Assembly (NCBI RefSeq): GCF_030063185.1
Contig: NZ_JASISP010000009.1
Location: 64,006-128,005, forward strand
Length of the DNA: 64,000 nt
Direction of reading: 5' to 3'
Source of the DNA: Arthrobacter sp. H35-D1
Lineage (GTDB): Bacteria; Actinomycetota; Actinomycetes; Actinomycetales; Micrococcaceae
Numbering within the stretch: the first letter of the stretch is position 1; every line of letters begins with the position of its first letter. Position numbers and translations under genes: made by a program. The notes beneath the pieces were generated by a model. It made no database searches, was not told the DNA's origin, and was given only the letters and a program-made list of their open reading frames with translations. This document shows positions 1-9,921 of this stretch, piece by piece.

Positions 1-270
1 GAAGCCCACGGAGACGGCTGGGACTGGCGTTCCATGGACCGTTACGTCACCCACCAGGTTTCCAATTCCTACACGAATGCCATCATCAAGGCCGTGAACC
101 TTGTCCGTTCCAAGGTGCCCATGACGTTCCCCAAGTGGGGCAATGTGGGCCCGGCCTCGCTGCCCATGACCCTGGCGCAGGAATCCCAAAGCCTTTCCAC
201 TGGCGACCGCGTGCTGTGCATGGGCGTGGGCTCCGGACTCAACACGACGATGATGGAGATTCAGTGGTAG
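1..270 (+). CDS. oleA: OleA, 3-oxoacyl-ACP synthase III-like thiolase (3' part only)
   Basis: This is the C-terminal 89 codons of a thiolase-fold enzyme; the 5' part lies outside the window. OleA joins two fatty acyl-CoA chains head to head to give a beta-keto acid, the first step of long-chain olefin synthesis. The visible part carries the HQVSNSY segment with the likely catalytic His and the GNVGPAS segment with the likely catalytic Asn of the Cys-His-Asn triad. The Cys is not visible. The stop codon overlaps the GTG start of oleBC, so the two are translationally coupled. Assignment to OleA rather than FabH rests on the following oleBC and oleD genes. Confidence 0.9.
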   Translation, partial: EAHGDGWDWRSMDRYVTHQVSNSYTNAIIKAVNLVRSKVPMTFPKWGNVGPASLPMTLAQESQSLSTGDRVLCMGVGSGLNTTMMEIQW

Positions 271-3011
271 GCGCCACCTTGCCCGCAACTGAACTTCCCG
301 ATCCGTGGCCCGGCGTCAAGGCGCACTGGCGCCGCATGCTCTCGGTCCCCTCCACCGCCGCCGTTGATGCCCCCGGCACCCGCCGCCAGTGGCACCTGCT
401 GGACAACGCGGACGACGTCGCCGCCACCGGCATGGAGCCCGTCGGCACCTTGTACTGCGTGCACGGCAACCCGACGTGGAGCTACTTGTGGCGCACCCTG
501 CTCGCTGAGGCCACCTCCCCGGCCACCCTCGCCGCCGGCGGCCCCTGGCGAGTGATTGCCGTGGACCAGCTGGACATGGGCTTCTCCGAACGCACCGGCA
601 CCTTCCGTCGGCTGGAGGACCGCATCACCGATCTGGGCGACCTCGGCGACGCCCTGGAACTCAGTGGCCCCGTGGTCAGCGTGGGCCACGACTGGGGCGG
701 CATCATCTCCCTCGGCTGGGCCGTCCGCCACCGTGAACTGTTGGCCGGTGTGGTGCTGACCAACACCGCCGTCCACCCCGCCGGTTTCTCGCTGCCGCCG
801 GCTTTGAAGCTTGCCCTGCACCCCGCCGTGCATTCCTGGGGCACGACGGCGACCCCCGCCTTTTTGTCCGTGACGCACAGTCTGGCCCAGCCCGGCTTGG
901 GCGACGACGTCCGTGCGGCGTTCATGGCACCTTACGCAAGTGCCGCGCGCCGGGCCGGTGTGGGCAACTTTGTGGCCGACATTCCCGCCACGGAGTCGCA
1001 CCCTTCCTGGGCTGCCTTGGACGCCGTGTCCACCGGCATCTGCGCACTGGATGTTCCGGCGCTCATGTTCTGGGGCCCCAAGGATCCCGTGTTTTCCGAC
1101 AGGTACCTGCGCGACCTGCTCACGCGCATGCCCCAGGCCGATGTGCACCGTTTTGAAGGCGCCAGCCACTTGGTCCAGGAAGACCGCGACATCGCCGTGC
1201 CCACCTTCGCGTGGCTGGCCCGCAACGTCTTGGCGCGCAACGTTCCGGCCCGCAACGTCTTGGCGCAGTCCGCCCCCGCTGATCAAGCCGCACGGGCCTC
1301 GACGGGTTCAGCAAGCTCGAACACCGAAGCTGCGGCACCGTACGTTTCCATGTTGGCCGAACTGGATGCCCGCCGTGCGGACACCTCCGTTGCCGTGGTG
1401 GACATGCTGCCGGGTGGCACTGCCGACGCCACGTGGAAGCTGAGCTGGGCCCAGTTGGCCCGTGACGTCGACGACCTCGCCGCAGGCCTGCGCGACTTTG
1501 GCGTCCAGCCCGGGGACCGGGTGAGCCTCTTGGTGCCCCCAGGCATCAATCTGACCACACTGATCTACGCGTGCCTGCGTTTGGGCGCCGTGATCGTGGT
1601 GGCAGACGCCGGCCTGGGCACCCGTGGCCTGGGACGTGCCATCAAGGGCGCCGGCCCCAGCTACCTGATTGGCATCGACAAGGCCCTGGCCGGAGCCCGC
1701 CTATACAACTGGCCCGGCATCAAAATTGCCGCCGAGGACTTCCCCCAAACAACGGCCAACACGCGCAAGAAGCTCCTCAACGCCGCGGCGACCGTCCCGC
1801 AGCTCATGGCCAACGGCCGGGTCATGCGCCTGGCCGACACCCTCCCCGCCTTCACCCCGCCCGACGCCGACGCCGACGCCGACGCAGCCGTGCTTTTCAC
1901 CTCCGGCTCCACCGGCCCGGCGAAGGGCGTTGTCTACACGCACCGCCGGCTGGCCGCCATGCGCGACACACTCAAGGCCACCTATTCCCTGGAGGCCGGC
2001 ACGGCCCTCGTGGCAGGCTTCGCACCGTTCGCGCTGCTGGGCCCTGCACTGGGCGCCACCACTGTCACCCCCGGCATGGACGTCACGGCTCCGAGCACCC
2101 TCACCGCCCAGGCCCTGGCCAACGCTGCCCTTGCCATAGACGCCACGGTGGTGTTTGCCTCCCCCGCCGCCCTTGTCAACGTGGTGGCGACCGCCGCGGA
2201 ACTTTCACCGGCCCAGCACCAGGCGCTGGCCGACGTCGGACTTGTCCTGTCAGCCGGTGCGCCGCTGGCCGAACAATTGCTGCACAAGGTGCAGGAGCTG
2301 GCGCCCAACGCCGCCCTGCATACGCCGTACGGCATGACCGAGGCGCTGCCGGTGACGGACATCGATCTGGCAGGGATCAGCGCCGCCGGCGCCGGAAACG
2401 GGGTGTGCGTGGGCACGCCCGTCAGCGGGGCCACCGTGGCGATAGCCCCGATCGAGAGCGACGGCGCCGTCCGTCCCGTGCCAACCACCGAGGCCGGGGT
2501 CAGCGGTGAAATCCTTGTGCGAGCCCCGCACGTGAAGGAACGCTACGACAGGCTGTGGATCACCGAACAGCACAGCACTTCGATCCCCGGCTGGCACCGC
2601 AGCGGGGACATTGGCCACCTGGATGCCGACGGCCGGCTCTGGGTCGAGGGCAGGCTGGAACATATTTTGTGCACCGCCGAGGGCGTCCGCACCCCTGTTG
2701 CCGCCGAGCAGTCCATTGAGCTGCTGGGGGCCGTGGCCCGGGCCGCAGTGGTGGGCGTCGGACCGGCGGGAACGCAGGCAGCCGTTGCCATTGTTCAGAC
2801 GGTTCCGCCGGTAAAACGCGCCGGTTTGGCACCAGCTTCGCTGGCTGCCGACGTTCGCACTGCCGCCAAGGACGCCGGGTTGCCGCTGGCAGCCGTGGTG
2901 GTCATTGATGCCATGCCCGTTGATGTGCGCCACAATTCCAAGATCGACCGGGCCAAGCTGTCCCGGTGGGCGTCGCGCCTGCTGTCCGGCGGGAAGCCGG
3001 GCCGCCCATGA
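264..3011 (+). CDS. oleBC: OleBC fusion: beta-lactone decarboxylase / beta-lactone synthetase
   Basis: A 915-residue fusion. Residues about 1-320 form an alpha/beta hydrolase of the haloalkane dehalogenase type (OleB), with oxyanion segment VHGNPTWSYLWR, nucleophile Asp about 143 in GHDWGG and His about 302 in GASHLVQED. Residues about 345-915 form an acyl-CoA-ligase-like AMP-binding enzyme (OleC) with the P-loop TSGSTGPAKG near residue 546. In the known pathway OleC turns a beta-hydroxy acid into a cis-beta-lactone and OleB decarboxylates it to the alkene. The GTG start at 264 is preferred because GGAG stands about 6 bases upstream and it overlaps the oleA stop; a longer ORF upstream would run deep into oleA. 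The fused arrangement is known from Micrococcus and Arthrobacter. The linker (about residues 310-340) contains imperfect LARNV repeats. Confidence 0.93.
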   Translation: MVGATLPATELPDPWPGVKAHWRRMLSVPSTAAVDAPGTRRQWHLLDNADDVAATGMEPVGTLYCVHGNPTWSYLWRTLLAEATSPATLAAGGPWRVIAVDQLDMGFSERTGTFRRLEDRITDLGDLGDALELSGPVVSVGHDWGGIISLGWAVRHRELLAGVVLTNTAVHPAGFSLPPALKLALHPAVHSWGTTATPAFLSVTHSLAQPGLGDDVRAAFMAPYASAARRAGVGNFVADIPATESHPSWAALDAVSTGICALDVPALMFWGPKDPVFSDRYLRDLLTRMPQADVHRFEGASHLVQEDRDIAVPTFAWLARNVLARNVPARNVLAQSAPADQAARASTGSASSNTEAAAPYVSMLAELDARRADTSVAVVDMLPGGTADATWKLSWAQLARDVDDLAAGLRDFGVQPGDRVSLLVPPGINLTTLIYACLRLGAVIVVADAGLGTRGLGRAIKGAGPSYLIGIDKALAGARLYNWPGIKIAAEDFPQTTANTRKKLLNAAATVPQLMANGRVMRLADTLPAFTPPDADADADAAVLFTSGSTGPAKGVVYTHRRLAAMRDTLKATYSLEAGTALVAGFAPFALLGPALGATTVTPGMDVTAPSTLTAQALANAALAIDATVVFASPAALVNVVATAAELSPAQHQALADVGLVLSAGAPLAEQLLHKVQELAPNAALHTPYGMTEALPVTDIDLAGISAAGAGNGVCVGTPVSGATVAIAPIESDGAVRPVPTTEAGVSGEILVRAPHVKERYDRLWITEQHSTSIPGWHRSGDIGHLDADGRLWVEGRLEHILCTAEGVRTPVAAEQSIELLGAVARAAVVGVGPAGTQAAVAIVQTVPPVKRAGLAPASLAADVRTAAKDAGLPLAAVVVIDAMPVDVRHNSKIDRAKLSRWASRLLSGGKPGRP

Positions 3012-4084
3012 GCGGCCCACACGAACCAGTGCCCACGGGTGCAATGCCCACCGGCGCAGTGCCCGAAGGCGCAGAGCCCGAAGGCGCAGAGCCCGAAGGT
3101 GCTGGGCGCCGGGTTCTCGTCACGGGTGCCAGCGGCCTGCTCGGCAAAGCCGTGGCCCAGCTGTTGCACGACCGCGGCCATTCGGTGCTGACACTGCAGC
3201 GCCGTGCCGTGGAGCAGGAGTGGGACTCCATGCAGGGTTCGGTGGCCGATCCCGACGTTGCTGCACGGGCAGTGCACGGCGTCGACGCCGTCATCCACCT
3301 GGCCGCCAAGGTCTCCTTCACTGGTGAGTGGAATGATTTTGTGGCCACGAACATCGTGGGGACCCGCCAGCTCCTTGCCGCCGCACGGCGTGCAGGAGTG
3401 CGCGACTTTGTGTTTGTCTCCTCCCCCTCGGTGGCCCACTTGGGCGCATCGATTGTCGGGGCGGGAGCCGGGGCCGCCAGTCCCTACCTTGCCCGCGGTT
3501 TCTACGCCCGGTCCAAGGCCGCGGCCGAGGAAATTGCGCTGGCCCAGGACTCCCCCGCCTTCCGGGTCGCCGCCATCCGTCCCCACGTGGTCTGGGGACC
3601 GGGCGACACCCAACTGGTGGAGCGCGTCGTCGAACGCGCACGCGCGGGCAGGCTCCCTCTGCTCGACGGCGGCCGCGCCCTGATCGACACCACTTATGTT
3701 GACAATGCGGCCGAGGCGATTGTGCGCGGGCTTGAGCGCATGGACTACGCCCACGGCCAGGCGCTGGTGGTGACCAACGGCGAGCCGCGCCCGGTGGGTG
3801 AGCTCATTGCCGGCATTTGCGCCGCAGCCGGTGTCCCCGCACCGGCATATTCGGTTCCCGGCTGGCTGGCCCGCGGCGCAGGCACCGTGATCGAAAAGGT
3901 CTGGACTGCTGCGGGCACGCGTGGCTGGGTGCACGACGAGCCGCCCATGACCCGCTTCCTGGCCGAGCAGCTTTCCACGGCACACTGGTTCGACCAGCGG
4001 CAAACCCAGTCCGTGCTGGACTGGAAACCAGCCGTGAGCCTGGACGAGGGGCTGGCTCGCTTGGCGGAGTACTACCAGGGCTGA
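3008..4084 (+). CDS. oleD: OleD, NAD(P)-dependent 2-alkyl-3-ketoacid reductase
   Basis: A 358-residue extended short-chain dehydrogenase. It would reduce the beta-keto acid made by OleA to the beta-hydroxy acid used by OleC. The Rossmann motif is GASGLLG near residue 40 and the catalytic pair is Tyr166-Lys170 in FYARSK. The ATG overlaps the oleBC stop (ATGA), so oleA-oleBC-oleD form one coupled operon. An earlier ATG at 2966 exists but lies inside oleBC. Residues about 15-30 hold a tandem PEGAE repeat, a disordered leader that the family does not need. Confidence 0.92.
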   Translation: MSGPHEPVPTGAMPTGAVPEGAEPEGAEPEGAGRRVLVTGASGLLGKAVAQLLHDRGHSVLTLQRRAVEQEWDSMQGSVADPDVAARAVHGVDAVIHLAAKVSFTGEWNDFVATNIVGTRQLLAAARRAGVRDFVFVSSPSVAHLGASIVGAGAGAASPYLARGFYARSKAAAEEIALAQDSPAFRVAAIRPHVVWGPGDTQLVERVVERARAGRLPLLDGGRALIDTTYVDNAAEAIVRGLERMDYAHGQALVVTNGEPRPVGELIAGICAAAGVPAPAYSVPGWLARGAGTVIEKVWTAAGTRGWVHDEPPMTRFLAEQLSTAHWFDQRQTQSVLDWKPAVSLDEGLARLAEYYQG

Positions 4085-4305
4085 CACCCCGTTGTTCGAT
4101 GTGCAGGACCGTGAGCCCGCGCCGCTCCGGTTTCTACGAGTTCTGACCGGAGCGGCGAAGTGCTTGGCTACGTCCGGGATATACGGAGCTCCGGTTCGAA
4201 GTCGCTCTCGCCTGTATGCGGTTCCTGGCGTTTCTTGTCCACAGATTCGCAGGAAAACCGGTTTGTCGCTTGTTCGCTGGGGCGATATTTCCCAGAATCT
4301 ATGCC

Positions 4306-5274
4306 ATGGACAAACAAACTGCACTCCAATTATTCGAACGGTGCTGGCCCTGCGAACGGGTGGTGGCCACCACCGGACAGCTTGCCGGTGCCGGTCTGGA
4401 CTCCAGGACCATCAAGGCCGGCTTGCAGTTTGGCCTGCTGTACCGGTTGCGACGGGGTGTGTACCTTCCGATGAACCAGTGGAGAGACCGCAAGCCATGG
4501 GACAAGGACAAGCTGGTGCTTTCGGGGCATATCCTTGCCACCAATGGCCAATACGTGTACTCCCATGTCAGTGCGGCCCGCTTGCACAAGCTGCAAGTCT
4601 GGAACAGTTCCAGGCTCATTCATGTTAGTGCGCCCTACCGAGGTGCTCCATCAAGGACGTCACAGGATGTCGCCATGCACTTTGCAACCGTTGAGGCCCA
4701 GGACATTGTTCAACGGTTCATCCCGGGGACTGGTTTGGCCAAGTTCACCGCGCTGCCACGAACCGTATTGCAATGTGCCATGACAACCACGTTTGAGCAG
4801 GCAGCCGTCATCGGTGATTCCGCATTGCATGCCGGACTGGATCTCGTGGTCCTCGAGAACCTCCTTCCCTTGTTCCACGGCTGCCGTGGCATCAAGCGTG
4901 CCCGGCGTGTCGTCAACGCCCTCAACGCATTGTCCGAATCGGCGGGTGAAACCAGAACTCGGCTGATGATCGCCGAACTCCCCATTGAGCAGCCGGAACT
5001 TCAAGTCACGATCGAGACCAGCAGCGGCAGGTACCGCGTGGATTTTGCGTGGCGGGCGTTCCGGCTGATTCTAGAATTCGACGGGGACACGAAATATTTC
5101 GACCAGGCTCAAACCACCGAACAAGCGCTGTTGGAAGAGCGTGAGCGGGAAAATGCCCTCATCGAGGAGGGCTGGAGGATCATCCGCGTCAAGTGGAAGC
5201 ACCTCAACAGCCCGGAGCTGCTCAAGGCTCGGATCATGAAAGCCTATCTGGCAGCGCAGCAGGCTGCTCCGTGA
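4306..5274 (+). CDS. AbiEi-like N-terminal / DUF559-like C-terminal protein
   Basis: A 322-residue protein of a type frequent in Arthrobacter. The N-terminal about 60 residues look like the winged-helix domain of type IV antitoxin AbiEi proteins. The C-terminal about 100 residues contain VDFAWRAFRLILEFDGDTKYF followed at a distance by WRIIRVKW, the pattern of DUF559/Vsr-like nucleases with acidic residues and a Lys. No toxin gene lies beside it, so a toxin-antitoxin role is not supported here. The ATG at 4306 was chosen because the N-terminal domain begins there; an upstream ATG at 4216 would add an unrelated stretch. The true function is unknown. Confidence 0.7.
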   Translation: MDKQTALQLFERCWPCERVVATTGQLAGAGLDSRTIKAGLQFGLLYRLRRGVYLPMNQWRDRKPWDKDKLVLSGHILATNGQYVYSHVSAARLHKLQVWNSSRLIHVSAPYRGAPSRTSQDVAMHFATVEAQDIVQRFIPGTGLAKFTALPRTVLQCAMTTTFEQAAVIGDSALHAGLDLVVLENLLPLFHGCRGIKRARRVVNALNALSESAGETRTRLMIAELPIEQPELQVTIETSSGRYRVDFAWRAFRLILEFDGDTKYFDQAQTTEQALLEERERENALIEEGWRIIRVKWKHLNSPELLKARIMKAYLAAQQAAP

Positions 5275-5447
5275 GGACATTGCTGGGCCATTCATGGTTG
5301 ATAGAGTGAGCAGCGGCACCGCTACTGACTGCAGCAGCATCTGCATCAGTGCACCCAGGCATCTCGCAGCTCCAGTCAGAACTCGATGACAACGTGGCAT
5401 AGTGGGCCGACCCAGTGCTGGAAGAAACTGTGCAGGAGTCGTGCGTA

Positions 5448-6431
5448 CTAGAGCCGGGCGTTGCGCGGCTTCGGCTGGCAGACGGGGCAGCTGTAGGAGG
5501 ACCGGCCCATGAACGAGTCTCGGCGAATCAGGCTGGCAAGGCCCAGCTCCGCACAGCGCAGGCAGGGTTCCCCTTCACGGCCGTAAGCATTCAGCGAACG
5601 GGCAAAGTACCCGGAGGCGCCGTTGACATTGACATACAACGAATCAAAACTGGTGCCGCCGGCATCCAAGGCCCGTGACATCACTTCGCGCGCTGCGGCG
5701 ATGATCCGTTCGGTGTCTGGACGCCGCAATGTGTCGGTGGGACGTGCGTAATGCATCTTGGCCAGCCACAACGCCTCGTCGGCATAGATGTTGCCAATTC
5801 CGGACACGAGGGCTTGGTCGAGCAAGGCACGCTTGAGGCCGGTCTTGCGGGCCCGAAGTTTCTGGTGCAGTGCTTCCAACGAAAAATATGGGTCAAGGGG
5901 GTCCCGCCCAATGTGCGCAGCAGCGTCGGGGATCAACGCCAAGGCCGCATCGCTGCCCTCAGCGCCCGCGCTCCCCGCCGTGCCGGTGCCGCACCCGCCC
6001 GGGCCCCCGTCCGGCGTCGGAATAAGGGAGGTGACGAACAAGCCGCCGAAGATTCGCTGGTCGACGAAGCGCAGCTCCTGCGGTGCATCGTCACGGGCGG
6101 AAAAGCTGAAACGGACCTTGAGGTGCCTTTCATGGGGCTGTTCCGGGGATTCCACCAGAAGCTGGCCGCTCATGCCCAGATGGGCCATGAGAGCGACGTG
6201 CGGGGCCGAAGTACTGGTGGGATCATCACTGAGCGGCATCCACAGAAATTTTCCGCGCCGGACCACATCCAGAACCGTGGCACCCACCAGGTTTCCGCAG
6301 AAGTCCTCAACGCCCAGTGCATGGCGGCGGATGGAGCGCGGGTCCACCACGGAGACGTCTTCGATCCGCCGCCCGGCGATCCAGCGTTCAAGGCCGCGGC
6401 GGACAACCTCGACTTCGGGAAGCTCGGGCAT
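5448..6431 (-). CDS. mutM: Formamidopyrimidine-DNA glycosylase (Fpg/MutM)
   Basis: Removes oxidised purines such as 8-oxoguanine and nicks the abasic site. The N-terminus is MPELPEVE, giving the catalytic Pro2 and Glu3 after Met removal. The C-terminal zinc finger with two CxxC pairs is present (CLRC near the end and CPVC at the end). At 327 residues it is longer than many homologues, mainly because of a Gly/Ala-rich insertion near residues 145-170 ([18 protein letters not shown]). The start codon overlaps the rnc stop by one base (TAATG), so the two genes are co-translated. The rnc-mutM pair is conserved in actinobacteria. Confidence 0.95.
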   Translation of the reverse strand: MPELPEVEVVRRGLERWIAGRRIEDVSVVDPRSIRRHALGVEDFCGNLVGATVLDVVRRGKFLWMPLSDDPTSTSAPHVALMAHLGMSGQLLVESPEQPHERHLKVRFSFSARDDAPQELRFVDQRIFGGLFVTSLIPTPDGGPGGCGTGTAGSAGAEGSDAALALIPDAAAHIGRDPLDPYFSLEALHQKLRARKTGLKRALLDQALVSGIGNIYADEALWLAKMHYARPTDTLRRPDTERIIAAAREVMSRALDAGGTSFDSLYVNVNGASGYFARSLNAYGREGEPCLRCAELGLASLIRRDSFMGRSSYSCPVCQPKPRNARL

Positions 6432-7204
6432 TACTTCCCGGTAGCGGCCGAGCCGGAGGGGGCGGACACTTCGCCGGCCCCGGATTCCTCGCCGAAGTGT
6501 TCCTGCAGTTCAAGCCAGGCACCTGCTGCTGCGGTACGTTCGGCTTCCTTTTTGGAGGGGCCTGTGCCGGTTCCATAGAGGTGTCCGCCGATGATCAGCT
6601 GGGCTTCAAAGCTGCGGTCGTGGTCGGGGCCCGAGCCGGTGATTTCGTACGAGATGGCCCCGAGGCGGCGGGCGGAGGAAATCTCCTGGATGTTTGTTTT
6701 CCAGTCCGTGCCGGCACCCAGCACGGCGGCGTCGGCCAGCAGCGGTCCCACAAGGCGCATGACCAGTTCGCGTGCCACTTCAATGCCGTGGGAGATGTAG
6801 GTCGCCCCGATGAGGGCCTCCATGGTGTCGGCCAGGATGGAGGACTTGTTGCGGCCCTTGGTGAGCCGCTCCCCTTGGCCGAGATAGATGAATTCGCCCA
6901 CACCAAGCCCACGGCCAATGCTGGCCAAGGCTCGGGTGGAAACCACGGCGGAGCGCCGCTTGGCCAAATCGCCCTCGGGCAGCAACGGATTGTCACGGTA
7001 CAACGCGTCGGTAACGGAGAATCCCAAAATGGAGTCGCCGAGGAACTCAAGGCGTTCATTGGTGGGCAGCCCGCCGTTTTCATAGGCGTAGGACCTATGC
7101 GTCAGGGCAAGACGAAGCGTCCCGGCATCAATATCGACACCGAGACGCTTCAGCAGCAGTTTGTGTCCGTCCGTGAGTTCCGGTGAGGGAAGGTCAGCGG
7201 ACAT
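6431..7204 (-). CDS. rnc: Ribonuclease III
   Basis: A 257-residue double-stranded RNA endonuclease used in rRNA and mRNA processing. The signature [11 protein letters not shown] and the second metal-site segment [12 protein letters not shown] mark the catalytic domain (about residues 10-155). A dsRNA-binding domain follows (about 165-235). It lies downstream of rpmF with a gap of 61 bases and overlaps mutM by one base, in the usual DUF177-rpmF-rnc-mutM order. Confidence 0.96.
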   Translation of the reverse strand: MSADLPSPELTDGHKLLLKRLGVDIDAGTLRLALTHRSYAYENGGLPTNERLEFLGDSILGFSVTDALYRDNPLLPEGDLAKRRSAVVSTRALASIGRGLGVGEFIYLGQGERLTKGRNKSSILADTMEALIGATYISHGIEVARELVMRLVGPLLADAAVLGAGTDWKTNIQEISSARRLGAISYEITGSGPDHDRSFEAQLIIGGHLYGTGTGPSKKEAERTAAAGAWLELQEHFGEESGAGEVSAPSGSAATGK

Positions 7205-7265
7205 GGCACTCCTGCAATATTTTATAAACCACTAAACGAACGGACCTGTTGGCCGCCCGGACGTC

Positions 7266-7469
7266 TTAGACGTCGGCAACCTTACGGCCCTTGTATTCCA
7301 AGAACAGTGCGGTGCCGGCTGAGTCGGTGACGACCTTTGCCTGGTGCGGCAGGCTGTAGACAACCTGGCCGTTTTCAATGGTCTTCACCAGAGCAGGCGC
7401 GGTGGCCTTCCACTGGGAACGGCGTGCGCGCGTATTGGCACGGGACATCTTCCGCTTCGGGACAGCCAC
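7266..7469 (-). CDS. rpmF: 50S ribosomal protein L32
   Basis: A 67-residue basic protein beginning [18 protein letters not shown], the classic L32 N-terminus. It starts with GTG at 7469. The protein sits just downstream of the DUF177 gene, as in most bacteria, and is probably co-transcribed with it and with rnc-mutM. It has no four-Cys zinc motif, so it is the zinc-independent form. Confidence 0.96.
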   Translation of the reverse strand: MAVPKRKMSRANTRARRSQWKATAPALVKTIENGQVVYSLPHQAKVVTDSAGTALFLEYKGRKVADV

Positions 7470-7526
7470 GGCAAACTCTTTTCTCTCGATAACTCAAGGG
7501 CTCATGCCCGAAAGTAAAACTTTTTG

Positions 7527-8129
7527 CTAGTTTTCTTCGCCGGTAAAGCCCTGTAGGGCAGCCCACCGAGGATCTACAACCTCGTGATGGTGCCCCGGCT
7601 CATCTGCAAGGAGAATTCCGCATTCGGAACACAGACCCTCACAGTCTTCCCGGCACACCGGCTGGAACGGCAGGGCGGTTACCACTGCGTCCCGCAACAC
7701 CGGTTCAAGATCGATAGAATCGTGCTCGACCCAACGTTGCTCGTCTTCCTCTTCAGCAAGGTGTTCCGCGGACGGTTCCTCGTAGAAGAAAAGTTCTTGC
7801 ACATCGACTTCAAGTTCATCCTCGAAGGTCTCCAAGCAGCGGGAGCATTGGCCTGTCACATCGACAAGCACATTGCCCGACACAAGAATTCCTTCATGGA
7901 CGGCCTCAAAACGGAGTTCCAAATCCAAAATGGATCCGGGCGTCACACCAATGAGCGGAGTGCCAAAATCTTCCGGCACGGGTACATGTTCGTTGAATTT
8001 CCACATGTTGCCCGGGCTACGCCCAAGCTCCCTGACACCAACGGTGAGGGGCGTGCCATGGTTGGACTTGTTGCCCAACGTGGTTTCGCTAATGAGAACT
8101 CCTGTAAAAACATATGACCGACGCACCAT
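7527..8129 (-). CDS. DUF177 (YceD-like) protein upstream of rpmF
   Basis: A 200-residue acidic protein of the DUF177 family, which in bacteria and plants is linked to 23S rRNA accumulation and is nearly always encoded next to rpmF. A CxxC...CxxC pattern is visible: one pair in the central part (CSRCLE) and Cys residues near the C-terminus (VCREDCEGLCSECG). The start is uncertain: ATG at 8129 (MVRRSYVF) is used here, but an in-frame ATG lies at 8156. No strong ribosome binding site marks either one. Confidence 0.88.
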   Translation of the reverse strand: MVRRSYVFTGVLISETTLGNKSNHGTPLTVGVRELGRSPGNMWKFNEHVPVPEDFGTPLIGVTPGSILDLELRFEAVHEGILVSGNVLVDVTGQCSRCLETFEDELEVDVQELFFYEEPSAEHLAEEEDEQRWVEHDSIDLEPVLRDAVVTALPFQPVCREDCEGLCSECGILLADEPGHHHEVVDPRWAALQGFTGEEN

Positions 8130-8329
8130 CTTAGCCCGAAAGCTCACGGGCATCAAAATGTGCGGTGCTGGACCAAATCGGCCTTATCCAGTCTACGACA
8201 GCATCACCCCTTGACGCGAACTGGCCAGCCCGCGTGGCGCGTGATGTGAATCTCAAGCGCTTGTCTGGATGTCCGACGCCGGCTGGCTGGCTTTCGCTGC
8301 CACCGGCCATTGAGCCGGCCAGCGTTGCG

Positions 8330-9613
8330 TTAGCTGCATGAGGCAGGGACTCCTCCGGGGTCCGTTGAGATCACTCGGCTGATCAACCACTTCCCCTCTG
8401 CAAAGACAACGTCATACACCATCGACCAGTCCGAGCAGGTCTGCCCGTTGACACCGTGTTCCGCGCTCTGGCTTGTTTGCTGGACGATTGAGGCGGTCAC
8501 GACACCCTCCCCGCTGTTGATCTCTTGAAGAGTCAGTTGGGACCAATAGGATGATTTCATACCCTCGCTCCAGGCGTCCGCGCCGCCAAATTGCCCCTTG
8601 GTTTCGGCTGTGAAATCGGCAAACGCAGCTTCGTAGGCTCTGCGGTTGATGGCTTGCCCGTGGGCGTAAAGCATCTGGGCAACATCGTTGGCCTCCGGTG
8701 CATCAGAATTGTTGATCATTGGAAAGGATCCCGATCCGTCCTCATATTGATCACCGCACTTCGCAGGTTTCAACACCGAGCTGCTGTCCAACCACGCGTC
8801 AATCTGGGGCTGCACCGCGGACGCCGCCACGGCGTACCCCATGTTTTCGGCGATTTCTCCGCTGCCGGGCCGGAACTTGGCGCTGACCACTCCAACAACA
8901 GTCCCGTCAAGTGCGGTGAGGGGCCCTCCGCTGTTGCCCGGGTTGACGGAAGCGTCCGTTTGCAACAGATGCCCAAGGTCCCCGAACTCGGTGCTGAAAT
9001 GCCGGTCTGCGCCACTGATCGTGCCTTTCGTCATCCCGATGGGCTGACCCCAGGGGTATCCGAAGGCAGCCACATCCACTCCCATGGTCGGGTCGCCGTC
9101 GGAAAACTTGAACATGTGACCGTCGATCGGGCCACCGGTCTTGATAAGGGCGATGTCCTGCTGATCGTCGCGTGCCACCACGGACGCCGAGGTAACTTGT
9201 CCGTTCACAAGCACGGCCAGTGCCGTTGCCCCCCGCACCACGTGGGCTGCGGTGACGATGAAGTTCTCGGCTACGAGAAATCCGGTACCAGTCGTGCTGG
9301 CGCCTGCACACAAGGTGTTTGAAATCCGGGCCACTCCCGTCCCGACTTCGGCCGCTGTTTGCTCCCAGGTGGGCGGCAACGGCGTAGGTGTAGGTGTAGG
9401 CGTAGCCGTAGGTGTAGGTGTAGGCGTAGCCGTGTCGGATGGCTCGGGAGCATTCGTTGTTGCCACCGGAGGTTCACCAACGGCTCCGGATGAGGAGTCC
9501 GCATTGGATGACGAGGGAGGGTCCATGGCGTTGGTGGAACCCGGAACGCAACCTGCAAGTGATGCAACCAATGCCGTGCAAACGAGAATGCTGAGAAAAG
9601 CCGGACTTTTCAT
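8330..9613 (-). CDS. Secreted trypsin-like serine protease lipoprotein (S1C/HtrA-like)
   Basis: A 427-residue protein with a lipoprotein signal ending in the lipobox LAGC, so it should be anchored on the outer face of the membrane. A low-complexity Pro-Thr linker (about residues 60-80) leads to a chymotrypsin-fold protease domain with all three catalytic motifs: TAAHVV (His), QDIALIKTG (Asp) and NPGNSGGPL (Ser). There is no PDZ domain; the last about 120 residues form a separate NTF2-like-looking domain. The ATG at 9613 was chosen because it puts the signal peptide at the N-terminus; the ORF stays open to 9661. It sits between DUF177 and coaD, where many relatives have no gene. Confidence 0.85.
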   Translation of the reverse strand: MKSPAFLSILVCTALVASLAGCVPGSTNAMDPPSSSNADSSSGAVGEPPVATTNAPEPSDTATPTPTPTATPTPTPTPLPPTWEQTAAEVGTGVARISNTLCAGASTTGTGFLVAENFIVTAAHVVRGATALAVLVNGQVTSASVVARDDQQDIALIKTGGPIDGHMFKFSDGDPTMGVDVAAFGYPWGQPIGMTKGTISGADRHFSTEFGDLGHLLQTDASVNPGNSGGPLTALDGTVVGVVSAKFRPGSGEIAENMGYAVAASAVQPQIDAWLDSSSVLKPAKCGDQYEDGSGSFPMINNSDAPEANDVAQMLYAHGQAINRRAYEAAFADFTAETKGQFGGADAWSEGMKSSYWSQLTLQEINSGEGVVTASIVQQTSQSAEHGVNGQTCSDWSMVYDVVFAEGKWLISRVISTDPGGVPASCS

Positions 9614-9921
9614 GCCGAGTCCTTCGTTCAGTCCGTTCCCGGACATCCATTCGGTCGACATTGACCGTGTTTCTCAAAAATAGCCCGTGCCGGCAGCTTT
9701 GACCACACAAATTCGCAACAATCTTCCGACGAGTCGCTTTCATCCCGGAATGGACCCATCCGTGTGCCATGAAAGCTGGGGACTCCACTTATCCGTAGAA
9801 TTCAGTCCCGATTGCTCGGAGAAGTGCTTGTCCGTTCAGCTCACAATGAGTGGTGCGGACAAGTGAGGAGAATTGCGCACGGCACGCGAATCAATGGAAA
9901 CCAGGGAACACGCCAGCCGAG
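9614..9921. other. Intergenic region between the S1C protease and coaD
   Basis: About 308 bases with no convincing ORF. It should hold the promoter of the protease gene, which reads leftward. No repeat, hairpin or RNA gene was recognised. Confidence 0.5.

Noticed and set aside
2795..4324. 509-codon minus-strand frame across oleD
   Set aside because: Opposite oleD, which has full SDR motifs; His/Gly/Cys-rich composition typical of antisense.
9380..9435. Short tandem repeats in the S1C gene, considered as a regulatory repeat or CRISPR-like array
   Set aside because: They encode the Pro-Thr linker of the lipoprotein and vary with the codons.
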